Positions 18,693 through 27,292 of a stretch of 64,000 nt of DNA are shown piece by piece; the first letter of the stretch is position 1; every line of letters starts with the position of its first letter. Origin of the DNA: VAZQ01 sp963756715 (lineage in GTDB: Bacteria; Pseudomonadota; Alphaproteobacteria; Rhizobiales; Xanthobacteraceae); the NCBI GenBank assembly GCA_963756715.1, contig CAVWOV010000018.1:1-64000 (forward strand). The letters are read 5' to 3'. Under the pieces are notes generated by a model that was not told the DNA's origin, did no database searches, and saw only the letters and a list, made by a program, of their open reading frames with translations. The position numbers were made by a program, and so were the translations under genes.

Positions 18693-18915
18693 GTCGGCAA
18701 CGACCCGACCTGCCCATTTTTCCGAAATTCCCCTGTCCCCGCCCCCAGAGTCTGCGCTCTGTCAGGCCGCCACATATACGCCCGAAGTGTAAAATGATGG
18801 TTGAATGGTGCGGCAGGGATGCAACGCGCCGGCACAACATGCCGCGCTTGGATAATTTTTTGCTTCGCCGGCGCGATCGCCACCACGTCGCGCGCGCAAG
18901 CTCCGCGCGCCGCGC

Positions 18916-19632
18916 TTACTCCGGCGAGCGCACCGTCCAGCTTGCATGGGTGATGAACGCCGCCTCGCCCAGCCGCTTGACGACCTTGTCGAGTTCGGCC
19001 GGATCGGCCGTGGTGGCGACCAGCGTCGCGACGAGCTCCACCGCATCGGGCTCGCGCGCCACAACCGCAACCTCGCGCACCGGATGCTTGGTCGCCTCGA
19101 GCTGCGTCTCCAGGAGGTCGCGCGCCTCTTCCAGGTGATCGGTGTCGGTCGAGGCCCGCACCTCGTAGGTGGCTTCGGTGGTGCGCTCGTCGATCGGCGC
19201 GCGGTTGAGCGCATTGACCAGCGGCCGCAGCAGCGTGTTGCCGGCGAGCACGAACACCGTGAGCGCCACCGCCTCGAACACCAGGTCCGCCCCCGCGCAG
19301 GCGCCGACCGCGGCCGAGCACCACAGCGTCGCCGCGGTGTTGAGCCCCCAGACGTTCTTGCCCTCCTTCATGATCACGCCGGCGCCGAGAAAGCCGATGC
19401 CGGAGACCACGTAGGACACCACCTGCACGGCGCCGGGATTGCCGTTGAGGTGCATGCCGATGTCGACGAAGGCCGCGGCGCCGACCGCGACCAGCACGTT
19501 GGTGCGCAAGCCCCCCGAGCGCTGCCGGTACTGCCGCTCCGCGCCGATCAGCGTCGCCAGCACGAACGCGCCGAACAGGCTGAGCAGCGAATCGAGAAAA
19601 TCGGGGACGGAGAAGCCGTGCAGGATGGCCAT
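18916..19632 (-). CDS. MgtC/SapB-family membrane protein
   Basis: 238 residues. N-terminal MgtC domain with about four membrane helices and the signatures GAFVLATLIGAERQYRQRSGGLRTNVLVAVGAAAF and SGIGFLGAGVIMKEGKNVWGLNTAATLWCSAAVGACAG. The cytosolic C-terminus is an ACT-like domain (EATYEVRASTDTDHLEEARDLLETQL). The family modulates F-ATPase or magnesium-limited growth. Longer upstream frame sequence lacks coding character. Confidence 0.9.
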   Translation of the reverse strand: MAILHGFSVPDFLDSLLSLFGAFVLATLIGAERQYRQRSGGLRTNVLVAVGAAAFVDIGMHLNGNPGAVQVVSYVVSGIGFLGAGVIMKEGKNVWGLNTAATLWCSAAVGACAGADLVFEAVALTVFVLAGNTLLRPLVNALNRAPIDERTTEATYEVRASTDTDHLEEARDLLETQLEATKHPVREVAVVAREPDAVELVATLVATTADPAELDKVVKRLGEAAFITHASWTVRSPE

Positions 19633-20422
19633 CAGGTCGCTTTCGGCATCGGCGGATTTTTGCAGGTTGCGGGAGATTCGAAGCCGGCAGGTCGGGATGG
19701 TGAGGATAGCGCACCCAAGCGACAGCCGCGTTGCGCCGTCCACAGCTTGCTGACGGGATCGCGGCCGGGCGTGCAGACGCGCGGCAGCCGCCCAGGGGTT
19801 TGAAATTTCGGGCGCCGGGCGCGCCCTTTTCCGTCTTGCTCCCCGCGCAAAATGAGGGGAGCGGAGCGCCGACAGGCGCATCCAGATGCCATGCCTTGCG
19901 GCGATGGCGCGCGCCGAGACTGTCAGCGCGCTCGCCTCTCGGCGCTCCACTGGTGGCGATCGCCACCGCCTCCTTGAGACGGCAACCGGCCCCGGGCCGC
20001 GCTTTGCGGTGAGGGCTTGGACCTCATCCGTCAGCGAGCTCCTCGCAGGCAGGCCGTAGTACCCAGCCGGGCGGAGCCCCAGGGCCGCCCGGGGCCGTGC
20101 GTGCGAGGCACGGCGCGCAGGCGCCACACCAGACTTGCGGCTCGCGCCGCAGGCCATCGACGCGGGTTGGCGGGCGGAAACTTAAGGCCCCGAGGCCGCA
20201 TCTCCGGCCCCAACCCGGGCGGATGCCGGGCTCTCCCGGTATCCGCCACGCCGGCGGTTGCCCGCCGGCCACCGATGCGGGGCTTGCCCCGTATCGGCAT
20301 CACATCGTCGATCCGCTCCACCTCAAGACGCCTCATGAAGCGCCCCTCGTTGAGCGGGGTGATGCGGGACTTGACTAGTGCGGTATCCATGGGAATATCC
20401 TTCCATCGATAGGGAGAAAGCC
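19633..20422. other. G+C-rich intergenic tract before the transposase relic
   Basis: No gene with a ribosome site is seen; reading frames are low-complexity Arg/Pro/Ala strings. Several short inverted repeats occur. The right end contains the first copy of an 18-bp sequence repeated at 22284. Confidence 0.5.
20344..20361. repeat. 18-bp direct repeat, copy 1
   Basis: CCCTCGTTGAGCGGGGTG, 62 bp before the transposase start; an identical copy in the same orientation lies at 22284-22301. It is itself partly self-complementary (CCC...GGGG). Could be a boundary duplication or a conserved terminator-like stem. Confidence 0.5.
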
Positions 20423-21345
20423 ATGGCACGCCGTCCGAAACCCGTCCCGCAGATGACCGTCGCGCAATTCGAGGCGACGTTCCCGGACGAAGATGCGTGC
20501 AAGGCCTATTTGCAGGCCCGCCGATGGCCGAAAGGCGTCCATTGCCCGCGCTGTGGCAACGAGAAGGTCTATACGGTCAAGCCGATGCCGTTCCAGTGGC
20601 AGTGCTATGCATGCGCGCCCGACACCGGCTATCGGTTTTCCGTCATCGCTGGGACGATCTTTGAGAACACGAAAAAGCCGCTCCGAGACTGGTTCCGCGT
20701 CGTGCATCTCATGCTGACCAGCAAGAAGGGCATGAGCGCCCTCCAAATTCAGCGAATGCATGGGCTTCGGCTCCTACGGGACGGCGCATTCCATGTGCCA
20801 TAGAATCCGCGCCGCGCTGATCGAGCCGGAAGCAGAAGCTCGGCGGCATTGTCGAGGTCGACGAAACTTTCGTCGGCGGCAAGGACAAGAACACGCACTG
20901 GCGACAAGCGCAGGCATGGCGGCACGGCGGTGCACGCATCCGGCAAAATCGCCGATCATCGGTGCGGTCGCAGCGCAAGGGCAACGTCGTCGCCCGCGTG
21001 CTGCGATCATCGTCGACGTGACAAGACGCGGAAGGCTTCGTGCGAGAAACCGTTTCCAACAAGGTAAGCCTGCTCGCGACCGACGAATACCGGGTCTACG
21101 ACGAGCTTGACGCCGAACTATCCCGCATGAGACGCGTCAACCACAGCGAGCAAGCAGTATGTGGTCGGCGCGGTTCACACGAACACGATTGAAGGCTTCT
21201 GGTCGCATCTTCAAGCGCGGCGTCGTTGGCACCTTCCACAAGGTCAGCCGCAAAATATATGCCGCTGTACGTCGCGGAGTTTCAGTTCCGCTACAACAAC
21301 AGGAATAACCCCGACATCTTCGGTGACGCCGTAGCAGGGTGCTGA
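20423..21345 (+). mobile_element. IS1595-family transposase gene, interrupted by several frameshifts
   Basis: The intact first part starts MARRPKPVPQMTVAQFEATF, with the zinc ribbon CPRCGNEKVY...CYACAPDTGYRFSV and IFENTKKPLRDWFRVVHLMLTSKKGMSALQIQRM. Later parts fall in other frames: EVDETFVGGKDKNTHW (first catalytic Asp), SLLATDEYRVYDELD (second Asp), NTIEGFW (third acidic region) and PLYVAEFQFRYNNRNNPDIF near the stop at 21343-21345. At least five frame changes are needed. Terminal inverted repeats were not identified with confidence. Confidence 0.85.
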
Positions 21346-21382
21346 GGCGCAATAAGAGCCGAAGAAAACGGAAGGGCACTCA

Positions 21383-22112
21383 GTGGACCTAAAAGACATT
21401 TTGTTATTCATCTTTTCGACTTCGGTGCTCATGCTAGTTATTTGGCCACGGCGCTGCGGGCGAAAGGATAAAGAGCAGGAAAAGAAAAACGGCGAACGAA
21501 TAAATGAGCCCGATGATGGCGAAGAAAACCGGGCCCTGATAATGCCGAAAGTGAACAGGACGGTGCCAACAATAAGTGCCACCAGAGAATAGAGTACGCT
21601 TATTGGTTCTTTTGTACCCTCGGCAGCATAATTGCTGCTGGCGCCGCGATCGGTGCGGCTTACTTCGCCTCCGGTGCTCTTGACGCCAGCCAGCAGGCTG
21701 CCAGCGAAGCCCGCAAACAGACCGAATTGTCTCTTTTCCGCGCAGCGCGCGTGGGTAGGCCCGCCAAACAGAGAACCCATTGACGAAACTAGCGATACCA
21801 TTGGCCTTAAGCAGACGTTCAAAAATTGGGGAGACTCCGACAAAGGGCTTCGGATTTCGATGCCAACATAATTTGGGTGCAACAATCTGAGGAATGGAAA
21901 GAATCCTTGTCTGGTCTCTGCGAGATAGCAAAACGGTTTGCTGGGAATCGAACTCTGATTTTAGTGATGTGGTTCTCTGCTTCCCAGTGCCCCGTTGTCC
22001 GAAGTCTACGTGCGTACTTACGGTAACCTGACCAAGATCAAAAAATCTCAGATCGGAGAAAAAGGATACAAGAAATCTCACATCGTCGGCTGCGCCGTCT
22101 ACGGATAGCAAA
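21383..22112 (+). pseudogene. Broken two-helix membrane protein gene
   Basis: GTG 21383, preceded by GGAAGGG, opens MDLKDILLFIFSTSVLMLVI, one membrane helix, followed by a charged linker (RKDKEQEKKNGERINEPDDGEE). One A added at 21524-21528 continues the frame into KPGPDNAESEQDG, then a second helix WFFCTLGSIIAAGAAIGAAYF and DASQQAASEARKQTELSLF. A further shift near 21742 gives QRAWVGPPNREPIDETSDTIGLKQTFKNWGDS, a C-terminal type I have seen in rhizobial hypothetical proteins (RAWVGP...NxG). More shifts follow. The antisense frames are open but look like mirror artefacts. Unknown function. Confidence 0.45.
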
Positions 22113-22477
22113 CCGGCAATATCAAAATCCGCCAATCTGGCTTCGTGGCGGAAATCAGGCTTAACCCGCCCCAGGTCACCCCAGCAGGGACCTACAAGGC
22201 AGATTGAGAAAACGAGAGCAGCACCGGCCTGTCGGACCCACCGATAGAATCGTCGCCGCCAACTGTCGAGTCCCGGATAATCGCCCTCGTTGAGCGGGGT
22301 GTGGGAAGGATAAGGGGAAATAGGAATAAAGTCAAGAACGCGAATTATAGCATTTCGCATGATTTAATGGCTCTGCCAATTCCAGAGGACGACTTATTCT
22401 AAAGTTGCAATCCTCTCGGATTTCTTGAATATTTAGGTTGCGCAATCTTCAAATGCGCGCGATGGGGGAGGCCGCAG
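22113..22477. other. Intergenic in the accessory tract
   Basis: A+T-richer DNA with no gene recognised; it includes the second 18-bp repeat copy at 22284. A long minus-strand frame crosses it but lacks coding signals. Confidence 0.4.
22284..22301. repeat. 18-bp direct repeat, copy 2
   Basis: Identical to 20344-20361, same orientation, 1.9 kb apart; between them lie the IS1595 relic and the broken membrane-protein gene. Confidence 0.5.
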
Positions 22478-23787
22478 ATGTGTATTTCACTTCCCGCCAT
22501 GAGCATTCTTTTTGCCGCGGCATTCTCGATCACAGCTGCAGCACAGGATGTTCCCACAGAAAATCATTGTTTGGTGAAACCACAACGTTCGAATGCCTTG
22601 GACGCCCCGAGTAAACACGCTTGGGATTTGTTCGCAGTGTCAATCACCCTGCTTTGGACAGGTCAATTGACCGGGGCGAACCCGATTGCAGCAAACCAAT
22701 CGGCACTCCTGGAACAACTGCGGTTTGGGAGAGCTTCAGGAACGGAGCAACGGAGGTCTTCCTAGAAGATGGATCGGAACCTCCACCTTGGGGAGACAAC
22801 TCAAAGCCTGATGAAAAGCCCGGGTAGGGTACCGAGCGGAACAATTGCCACGCTCCTCAATTCCGCGACAGTCGCCAGTTTGGACGACAAACTTCCAGAG
22901 CCGTCGTTTCACGACTTGGCGTTGCTTGGTGGCGGCGCCAAAATCCAGTTTTCAGAGGACGGCGTTTACACCGGATCAGGTGGATTCGGAGAGACCCGAA
23001 TGAACCGCTCAACATATGATTTTATTAGGCGGGAATGCTTATGGAGCAAAGAGGGAATGCAGAGATACGGCGCAAGCATTTCTCGCTGGCAAGAAGCCAA
23101 AAATCGTTTTTCCTCCAGAATCATAGAAGTGAAGGCGGCATGGCTCGACTTCGAAGAGCAGAAAATTCCGGCCGATAAGCAGAGCACATACTACACCGCA
23201 GAGTACCAAGGAAAGAAATATGGATTAACAACGTTGCATATTATTACAAAAGATATTCCAAATTGGTTCTGGGCCACTTTTCATCATGTAGACCAACCGA
23301 ACAATCCTTTTGAAATTCCCGGTGATGACAAGTCCGGCCGCCCTAAAATCCTAGTTGGAACGGTCTGGCAGAATTACGTACTTGGCGGCACACAAATAGA
23401 ATTCGAAAGCTCGATAGGGCTACCAAAATCGTTTCTGATTTTTATGTCGAGAAGGGATTCGAAAATCCTCATGTATCAGTTGCCACGCGACGGCTTCTAT
23501 CTCGCCGGAGAGCAAGCCCCCAGTACCTAACCGAAGCCCACTCAATGTGCATGATTGAGCCAAACAGTCCAGATTTGAGACTGTCGTACGCAAGGTGCCG
23601 GCAAATCGTCGGTGATCGGTATTTCGTGCCACAAAAGGATGAATTAGTGATTGAACGAGCTACGCCGTTGCCCGAATGGTTTGAGAAGGAAGGTAAGCTA
23701 TATTACTTGCCTACAGACTTCTTATATTCGATACCGCAACGAGCGAAGAACGAAACAGGTTCTCCGCCGGACCGATGCAAGTGGTAG
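22478..23787 (+). pseudogene. Exported protein of the large rhizobial/myxobacterial secreted family, frameshifted
   Basis: ATG 22478 follows GGGGGAGG. The signal peptide is MSILFAAAFSITAAAQD. The family sequence then runs through three frames: HAWDLF, SVNHPALDRSIDRGEPDC, GTPGTTAVWESFRNGATEVFLEDG, later MNRSTYDFIRRECLWSKEG, VKAAWLDFEEQKIPADK and YGLTTLHIITKDIPNWFWATFHHVDQPNN. It ends in FLYSIPQRAKNE just before the stop. Comparable intact proteins that I recall carry a CxxCH near the C-terminus and have no known function; that motif is not visible here. Frame changes lie near 22635, 22820 and 23405. About 435 residues if repaired. Confidence 0.55.
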
Positions 23788-23798
23788 GAGGCATTGCA

Positions 23799-24034
23799 AT
23801 GGAAAGCCCGGCGAAGAAGGTCAGCTACAAAAGCGACATTTATCCATTATTCAGGCCGATGGAAATCAATTCGATGCGCCGAAAGTTTGACCTTCTAGGT
23901 ACGAAGATGTGTTTGCCAACGCTGACAAAATCTATTTCAGACTCAATAAGGGCGACATGCCTTGCGATGGCGCTTGGCTGCCCGAGGATATACAATTGTT
24001 TAAGCAGTGGATGGACGACGGGAAGCTCCCTTAG
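23799..24034 (+). CDS. Small partner protein with MPCDGAW motif (one base missing)
   Basis: TAGGAGG stands 8 bp before ATG 23799. The product starts MESPAKKVSYKSDIYPLFRP. Adding one T at 23893-23895 restores FDLSRYEDVFANADKIYFRL, then NKGDMPCDGAWLPEDIQLFK and QWMDDGKLP before TAG. About 78 residues, soluble. The G-x-MPCD-x-x-W-P-x-x-x-x-x-x-F-x-x-W signature recurs in a family of short proteins found beside large secreted proteins like the one just upstream (12 bp away), so the two are likely one unit. Confidence 0.6.
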
Positions 24035-24037
24035 CAA

Positions 24038-24115
24038 GTAGCCCGGATAAGGGAAGCGAATCCGGGGCATCGTCTTAACGGCGGCGCGCATGTACGCTGC
24101 GCTCATGCGGCCTAC
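24038..24115. repeat. Long inverted repeat (GTAGCCCGGAT family), copy 1
   Basis: Begins GTAGCCCGGATAAGGG, contains GAATCCGGGGCA and ends CTCATGCGGCCTAC, so the ends can pair. Related copies at 24944 and 25526. Starts right after the stop of the gene at 23799. Confidence 0.7.
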
Positions 24116-24134
24116 AGGCTATCGCGGAGAACGC

Positions 24135-24791
24135 GGGGCTTGAGAATTTGACAGTAGTTTTTTTTCGTAGTTAGAAGCTTTTTGATCGGCGAACAGCTCC
24201 ATGTCACGGCGCAACTAACTGCAGTGGTTAATTTTCCATGAGGCGGTCTCATTAGCCGTTTATAAACACGTCTTGGCGAAATCCAAGAGCGCGCGCGCCT
24301 GATGTGCGAAATCCATCTAAGCGTTGACTCGCTGCCTTGTCCAAATCCAATCACCGGCAATCTCAAACGTCGGTGGCGAAGAACCGACCACGTTCTATTG
24401 GCTTGCCCTCAAATACGGATCATACGATTCGCTGCTGCCCCATATCGTCCGACTTGGTCGAATACGGTCAAGCGATTCAAGATAACGCTTGGTGCTATTT
24501 TTGGAAAAGTAAGGATCGAAAGGTTCGCAGAGCTTCGCGAACTCCAGCAGTTGATAGGTGTCAGCATATGTCCTGCTAGATCGACGGCGATAGCCTTCAC
24601 GATACTTGCGCACGCCTGTTGAGCGAAAACAGCCGCGCGCGATTGAACCCCCGCCTAGAAATGAAATAAAGCGCCTAGAGCAAATAGCTCGGTTGTACAT
24701 CAGAGAGAAGAACGTAACGGTACTTATCAAAGGCTTGATCTTCGGTGATGCCATGGCTCGAAAAGATGAAACAACTATCGCGAAAAAGTAG
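24135..24791 (+). pseudogene. Degenerate gene, family unknown
   Basis: Plus-strand coding character appears in pieces: LIGEQLHVTAQLTAVVNF, HEAVSLAVYKHVLAKSKSARA (24237-24300), FYWLALKYGSYDSLLPHIVRLG (24390-24455), EYGQAIQDNAWCYFWKSKDR (24460-24520) and finally RNEIKRLEQIARLYIREKNV ending TTIAKK at 24791. Stops or shifts separate each piece, at least four events. No family recognised. Confidence 0.35.
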
Positions 24792-24943
24792 TCCCGAAGG
24801 ATGGGTTGAGCAACGTGAAACCCATCTCTTGATGAGCGGAGGGCACACTGGCGATTCGCTCCGCTGAGCCCCCTAAAGAATGGCTTCCAGATTAAGGCAG
24901 CATAAACCTCGGCCATTAGCAAGGCAACAGGGCGACAGCCAGC

Positions 24944-25028
24944 GTAGCCCGGATGGAGCGCAGCGAAATCCGGGGCCGGCGCAATCCGAAACAGCGGTCC
25001 CGCATATCGCTTCGCTCATGCGGGCTAC
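24944..25028. repeat. Long inverted repeat (GTAGCCCGGAT family), copy 2
   Basis: Starts GTAGCCCGGATGGAGCGCAG, passes through GCGAAATCCGGGGCCGGCGC and ends CTCATGCGGGCTAC. The outer GTAGCCCG / CGGGCTAC arms are perfect complements. Confidence 0.8.
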
Positions 25029-25035
25029 GGCGAAC

Positions 25036-25061
25036 GGTGGGCACGCTTCGCTTTGCCCACC
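25036..25061. repeat. Palindromic repeat GGTGGGCA / TGCCCACC
   Basis: Perfect 8-bp arms around an inner AGCG-rich loop, 7 bp after the long inverted repeat copy 2. Probably part of the same composite repeat and possibly a terminator for the convergent genes. Confidence 0.65.
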
Positions 25062-25082
25062 CTACCAAGCTACGGTGCCGCG

Positions 25083-25482
25083 TCAGGCGATGCGCTCCCA
25101 GACCAGTTCCTGGTGCTGCATGACGCCGGCATAGAGCCGGCGCGGCGGGCGCAGCACCAGCCGGCCGTCGACGAACGCCACCGTGCGCACCTGGTCGCCG
25201 CCGACGCGGCTCGCGTCGGACGAGGCATCGACGCGGGTCGTCAGCGTGGTGCCGTCGAAGCTGTAGTTGCCCGCATAGGACACGTACTGCCGCGGCTCGC
25301 CCGGCGGCAGTTCGGCGCGGCCGTCGCACAGCACGCACATCATGCGGCCGTCGGCCTGGAAGGCGACGAGGCCCTCGGGCTTCGGCCCATAGGGCGGCGG
25401 CAGCGCCCGGCCGTCGTCGTCCTCCCCCTTGGTGCTGCGGAGCGACCAGAACTCCAACGATGCGGCTGTCGATGTTCGTCAT
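25083..25482 (-). CDS. Lipocalin-like domain protein (one-base insertion)
   Basis: True start MTNIDSRIVG at 25482. An extra A at 25450-25451 breaks the frame; without it the N-terminus reads IVGVWSLRSTKGEDDDGR, the usual lipocalin-like (PF13924) opening G-x-W-x-L. Then YGPKPEGLVAFQADGRMMCVL, YVSYAGNYSFDGTTLTTRVDAS and QVRTVAFVDGRLVLRPP, about 132 residues in all. No signal peptide. Ligand unknown. It is flanked by copies of the GTAGCCCGGAT repeat on both sides. Confidence 0.75.
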
Positions 25483-25525
25483 GCGTGTCCCGAGCGATGC
25501 AAGGCGGCGCGCATCATAGCGTGCG

Positions 25526-25607
25526 GAGCCTGGATGAGCGCAGCGAAATCCGGGGTTGGCGCAATCGGAGAGGCGGCCCCGCATGTCGCTGCGCTCATGC
25601 GGGCGAC
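25526..25607. repeat. Long inverted repeat (GTAGCCCGGAT family), copy 3, degenerate
   Basis: GAGCCTGGATGAGCGCAGCG, AAATCCGGGGTTGGCGC and CTCATGCGGGCGAC correspond to copy 2 with several changes at the ends. Confidence 0.65.
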
Positions 25608-25633
25608 GAGGATGCGCCACGCCGCATTTCGAA

Positions 25634-25665
25634 TTTGCCGCAAGAAGGATGGGGACTTCTGAAAT
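25634..25665. repeat. Relic of a CTAGTG hairpin element
   Basis: TTGCCGCAAGAAGGATGGGG followed by ACTTCTGAAAT matches the loop and right arm of the element at 43494-43571 over about 26 of 32 positions; the left arm is missing. Confidence 0.5.
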
Positions 25666-25712
25666 CGCCGCGCTCGTCCTATTGCAGCATCGGGAAATCT
25701 AGTCCCGTTGCG

Positions 25713-26024
25713 TCATTGGGAAATACCGTGAGGCCGAACTGAAACCATCTGCCGCTCGCGATCCAGAACACCGAGATCGTACCGCGTTTGCAGATAGGCC
25801 ATCCCACGATTGAGCTTAGGCAGGAACGCGCGGGCCGGATGCCCCAACGGGATGATGATTTTGCACGCCCAAGGCACGCGCCCGAAGCAACCATCCCTGT
25901 CCCATTCGATCTGATCATCCTGGTACGTGATCTCGACCCTGATGGGCAGATCGGGCGCGATGCGCTCGACAATCTTTTGCGCGCGCTCCAGCAGGAACCC
26001 ACGGGTTTCAAGCGGCTTCGACAT
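25713..26024 (-). CDS. Hypothetical protein, 103 residues
   Basis: MSKPLETRGFLLERAQKIVE at the start (26024), then PDLPIRVEITYQDDQIEWDRDGCFGRVPWACKIIIPLGHPA and NRGMAYLQTRYDLGV. Soluble, mixed alpha/beta character, no known motif. Codon use matches neighbouring genes. Function unknown. Confidence 0.6.
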   Translation of the reverse strand: MSKPLETRGFLLERAQKIVERIAPDLPIRVEITYQDDQIEWDRDGCFGRVPWACKIIIPLGHPARAFLPKLNRGMAYLQTRYDLGVLDRERQMVSVRPHGISQ

Positions 26025-26030
26025 GAGCAA

Positions 26031-26408
26031 TCACCCCGACCTTCGTCTCCCGGCGATGCTCCGGGATTAGCAATTAATGTCCCGTTACCGCAGCCTATCG
26101 GGCTACCGCGTCACCCGGAATTTATGACGATGGACGTTAGTCCATGACGGCGAATTGAGCGTGAACTTCATGCCTGCGTGATTCAGAGTGCCCCTGCATG
26201 GACGGTTCGTCTCACGCCGGAACCACAACGGGCGCGCCCCTCCGCGGAGCGACGCTGATCGGTTTGCGCGTAAGATCATTCCGATCATTCGCTCGTGAAC
26301 CAAACCATTGTGCCAAGGCGTTGCCATGAATTGGCGGGAATGGCAGGATCATGATCCTGCTGCGGGTTGCTCGACTCGACCCAGCATCATCGAATGAGGA
26401 GGCGAAAC
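26031..26408. other. Intergenic, nothing recognised
   Basis: Separates divergent genes, so both promoters should lie here. No clear sites or repeats seen. Confidence 0.4.
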
Positions 26409-27241
26409 ATGAAGCGGTGGTCCGGCTTAGGAATTTGCCTCGCGATGCTGGCGCTCTTGGCTTTGCCGTCTCCCGCGCTTGCCCAGAAGAAGACGGTGAA
26501 GGCGTGCCAGGATGAATGGCGAGCCAACAAGGCCGACAATCAGGCCAAGGGGATAACGGAGAAGGCGTTTGTCACCCAATGCCGCGCCGGCGAACCGAGT
26601 GCGCAGCCGGCATCAGCGCCTGCCGCGAAGCAGTCCCCTGCTGCAAAGCAGTCCCCTGCTCCTTCTGAGGCACGCACCGCTCCGGCCAAGACCGCGAAGG
26701 TTTGTCAGGACGAGTGGAAAGCCAACAAAGCGGCTTATCAAGCGGCGAAAATTACCGAGCGGGCGTATGTGACCAAGTGCCGGGCCGGCGAGGCCGTTGC
26801 TCTGCCAAACACGCCGGCAGCGGCACCCACCCCAACACCAACCGCGGCGACGCCGGCAGCACCAAAGCCAGCTCCCACGGCAGCGACGCCGGCGGCACCA
26901 ACCCAGCTCCGACCGCGGCGACGCCGGCGGCACCAACGCCAGCTCGCACAGCAACGACGCCGGCCGCTCCCGTTCCCGCGCCGCCTTCAACTGCTGCGGT
27001 CAAACCTGCTCCGGTCGTCGCCAAACCGCCAACGGGCGCCGATCAGTTCCAGACCGAGACGCAGGCGAAGTCGCACTGTCCTGCTGATCTCGTTGTGTGG
27101 GTCAATCTCTCTTCCAAGATTTATCATTTTGCTGGTCATAAAAGTTACGGGGCTACAAAATCGGGCGCGTATATGTGCGAGAAGGAGGCGACGGGACATG
27201 GCTTCCGCGCCTCGAAGACCGAGAAGCGTCCCGGCGCTTAG
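26409..27241 (+). CDS. Exported PsiF-like double-repeat protein with conserved C-terminal domain (one base missing)
   Basis: GAGGAGG precedes ATG 26409. A signal peptide (LGICLAMLALLALPSPALAQ) is followed by two PsiF-like repeats, KACQDEWRANKADNQAKGIT...FVTQC and KVCQDEWKANKAAYQAAKIT...YVTKC, each with two Cys. A long Ala/Pro/Thr linker then leads to the C-terminal domain ADLVVWVNLSSKIYHFAG...GAYMCEKEA. One C missing at 26898-26901 in the repetitive linker breaks the frame; with it the protein is about 277 residues. Periplasmic or surface role unknown. Confidence 0.75.
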
Positions 27242-27292
27242 GGTGCTGTCCGTGGTGAATGCGCTTCGCTCAATGTGGGCTTCGAACTGCGC

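Noticed and set aside
21434..22360. 308-residue minus-strand frame in the accessory tract, ending in a hydrophobic run
   Set aside because: The hydrophobic end is the mirror of a Lys/Glu-rich stretch; the plus strand shows a ribosome site, two helices and a known-looking C-terminus.
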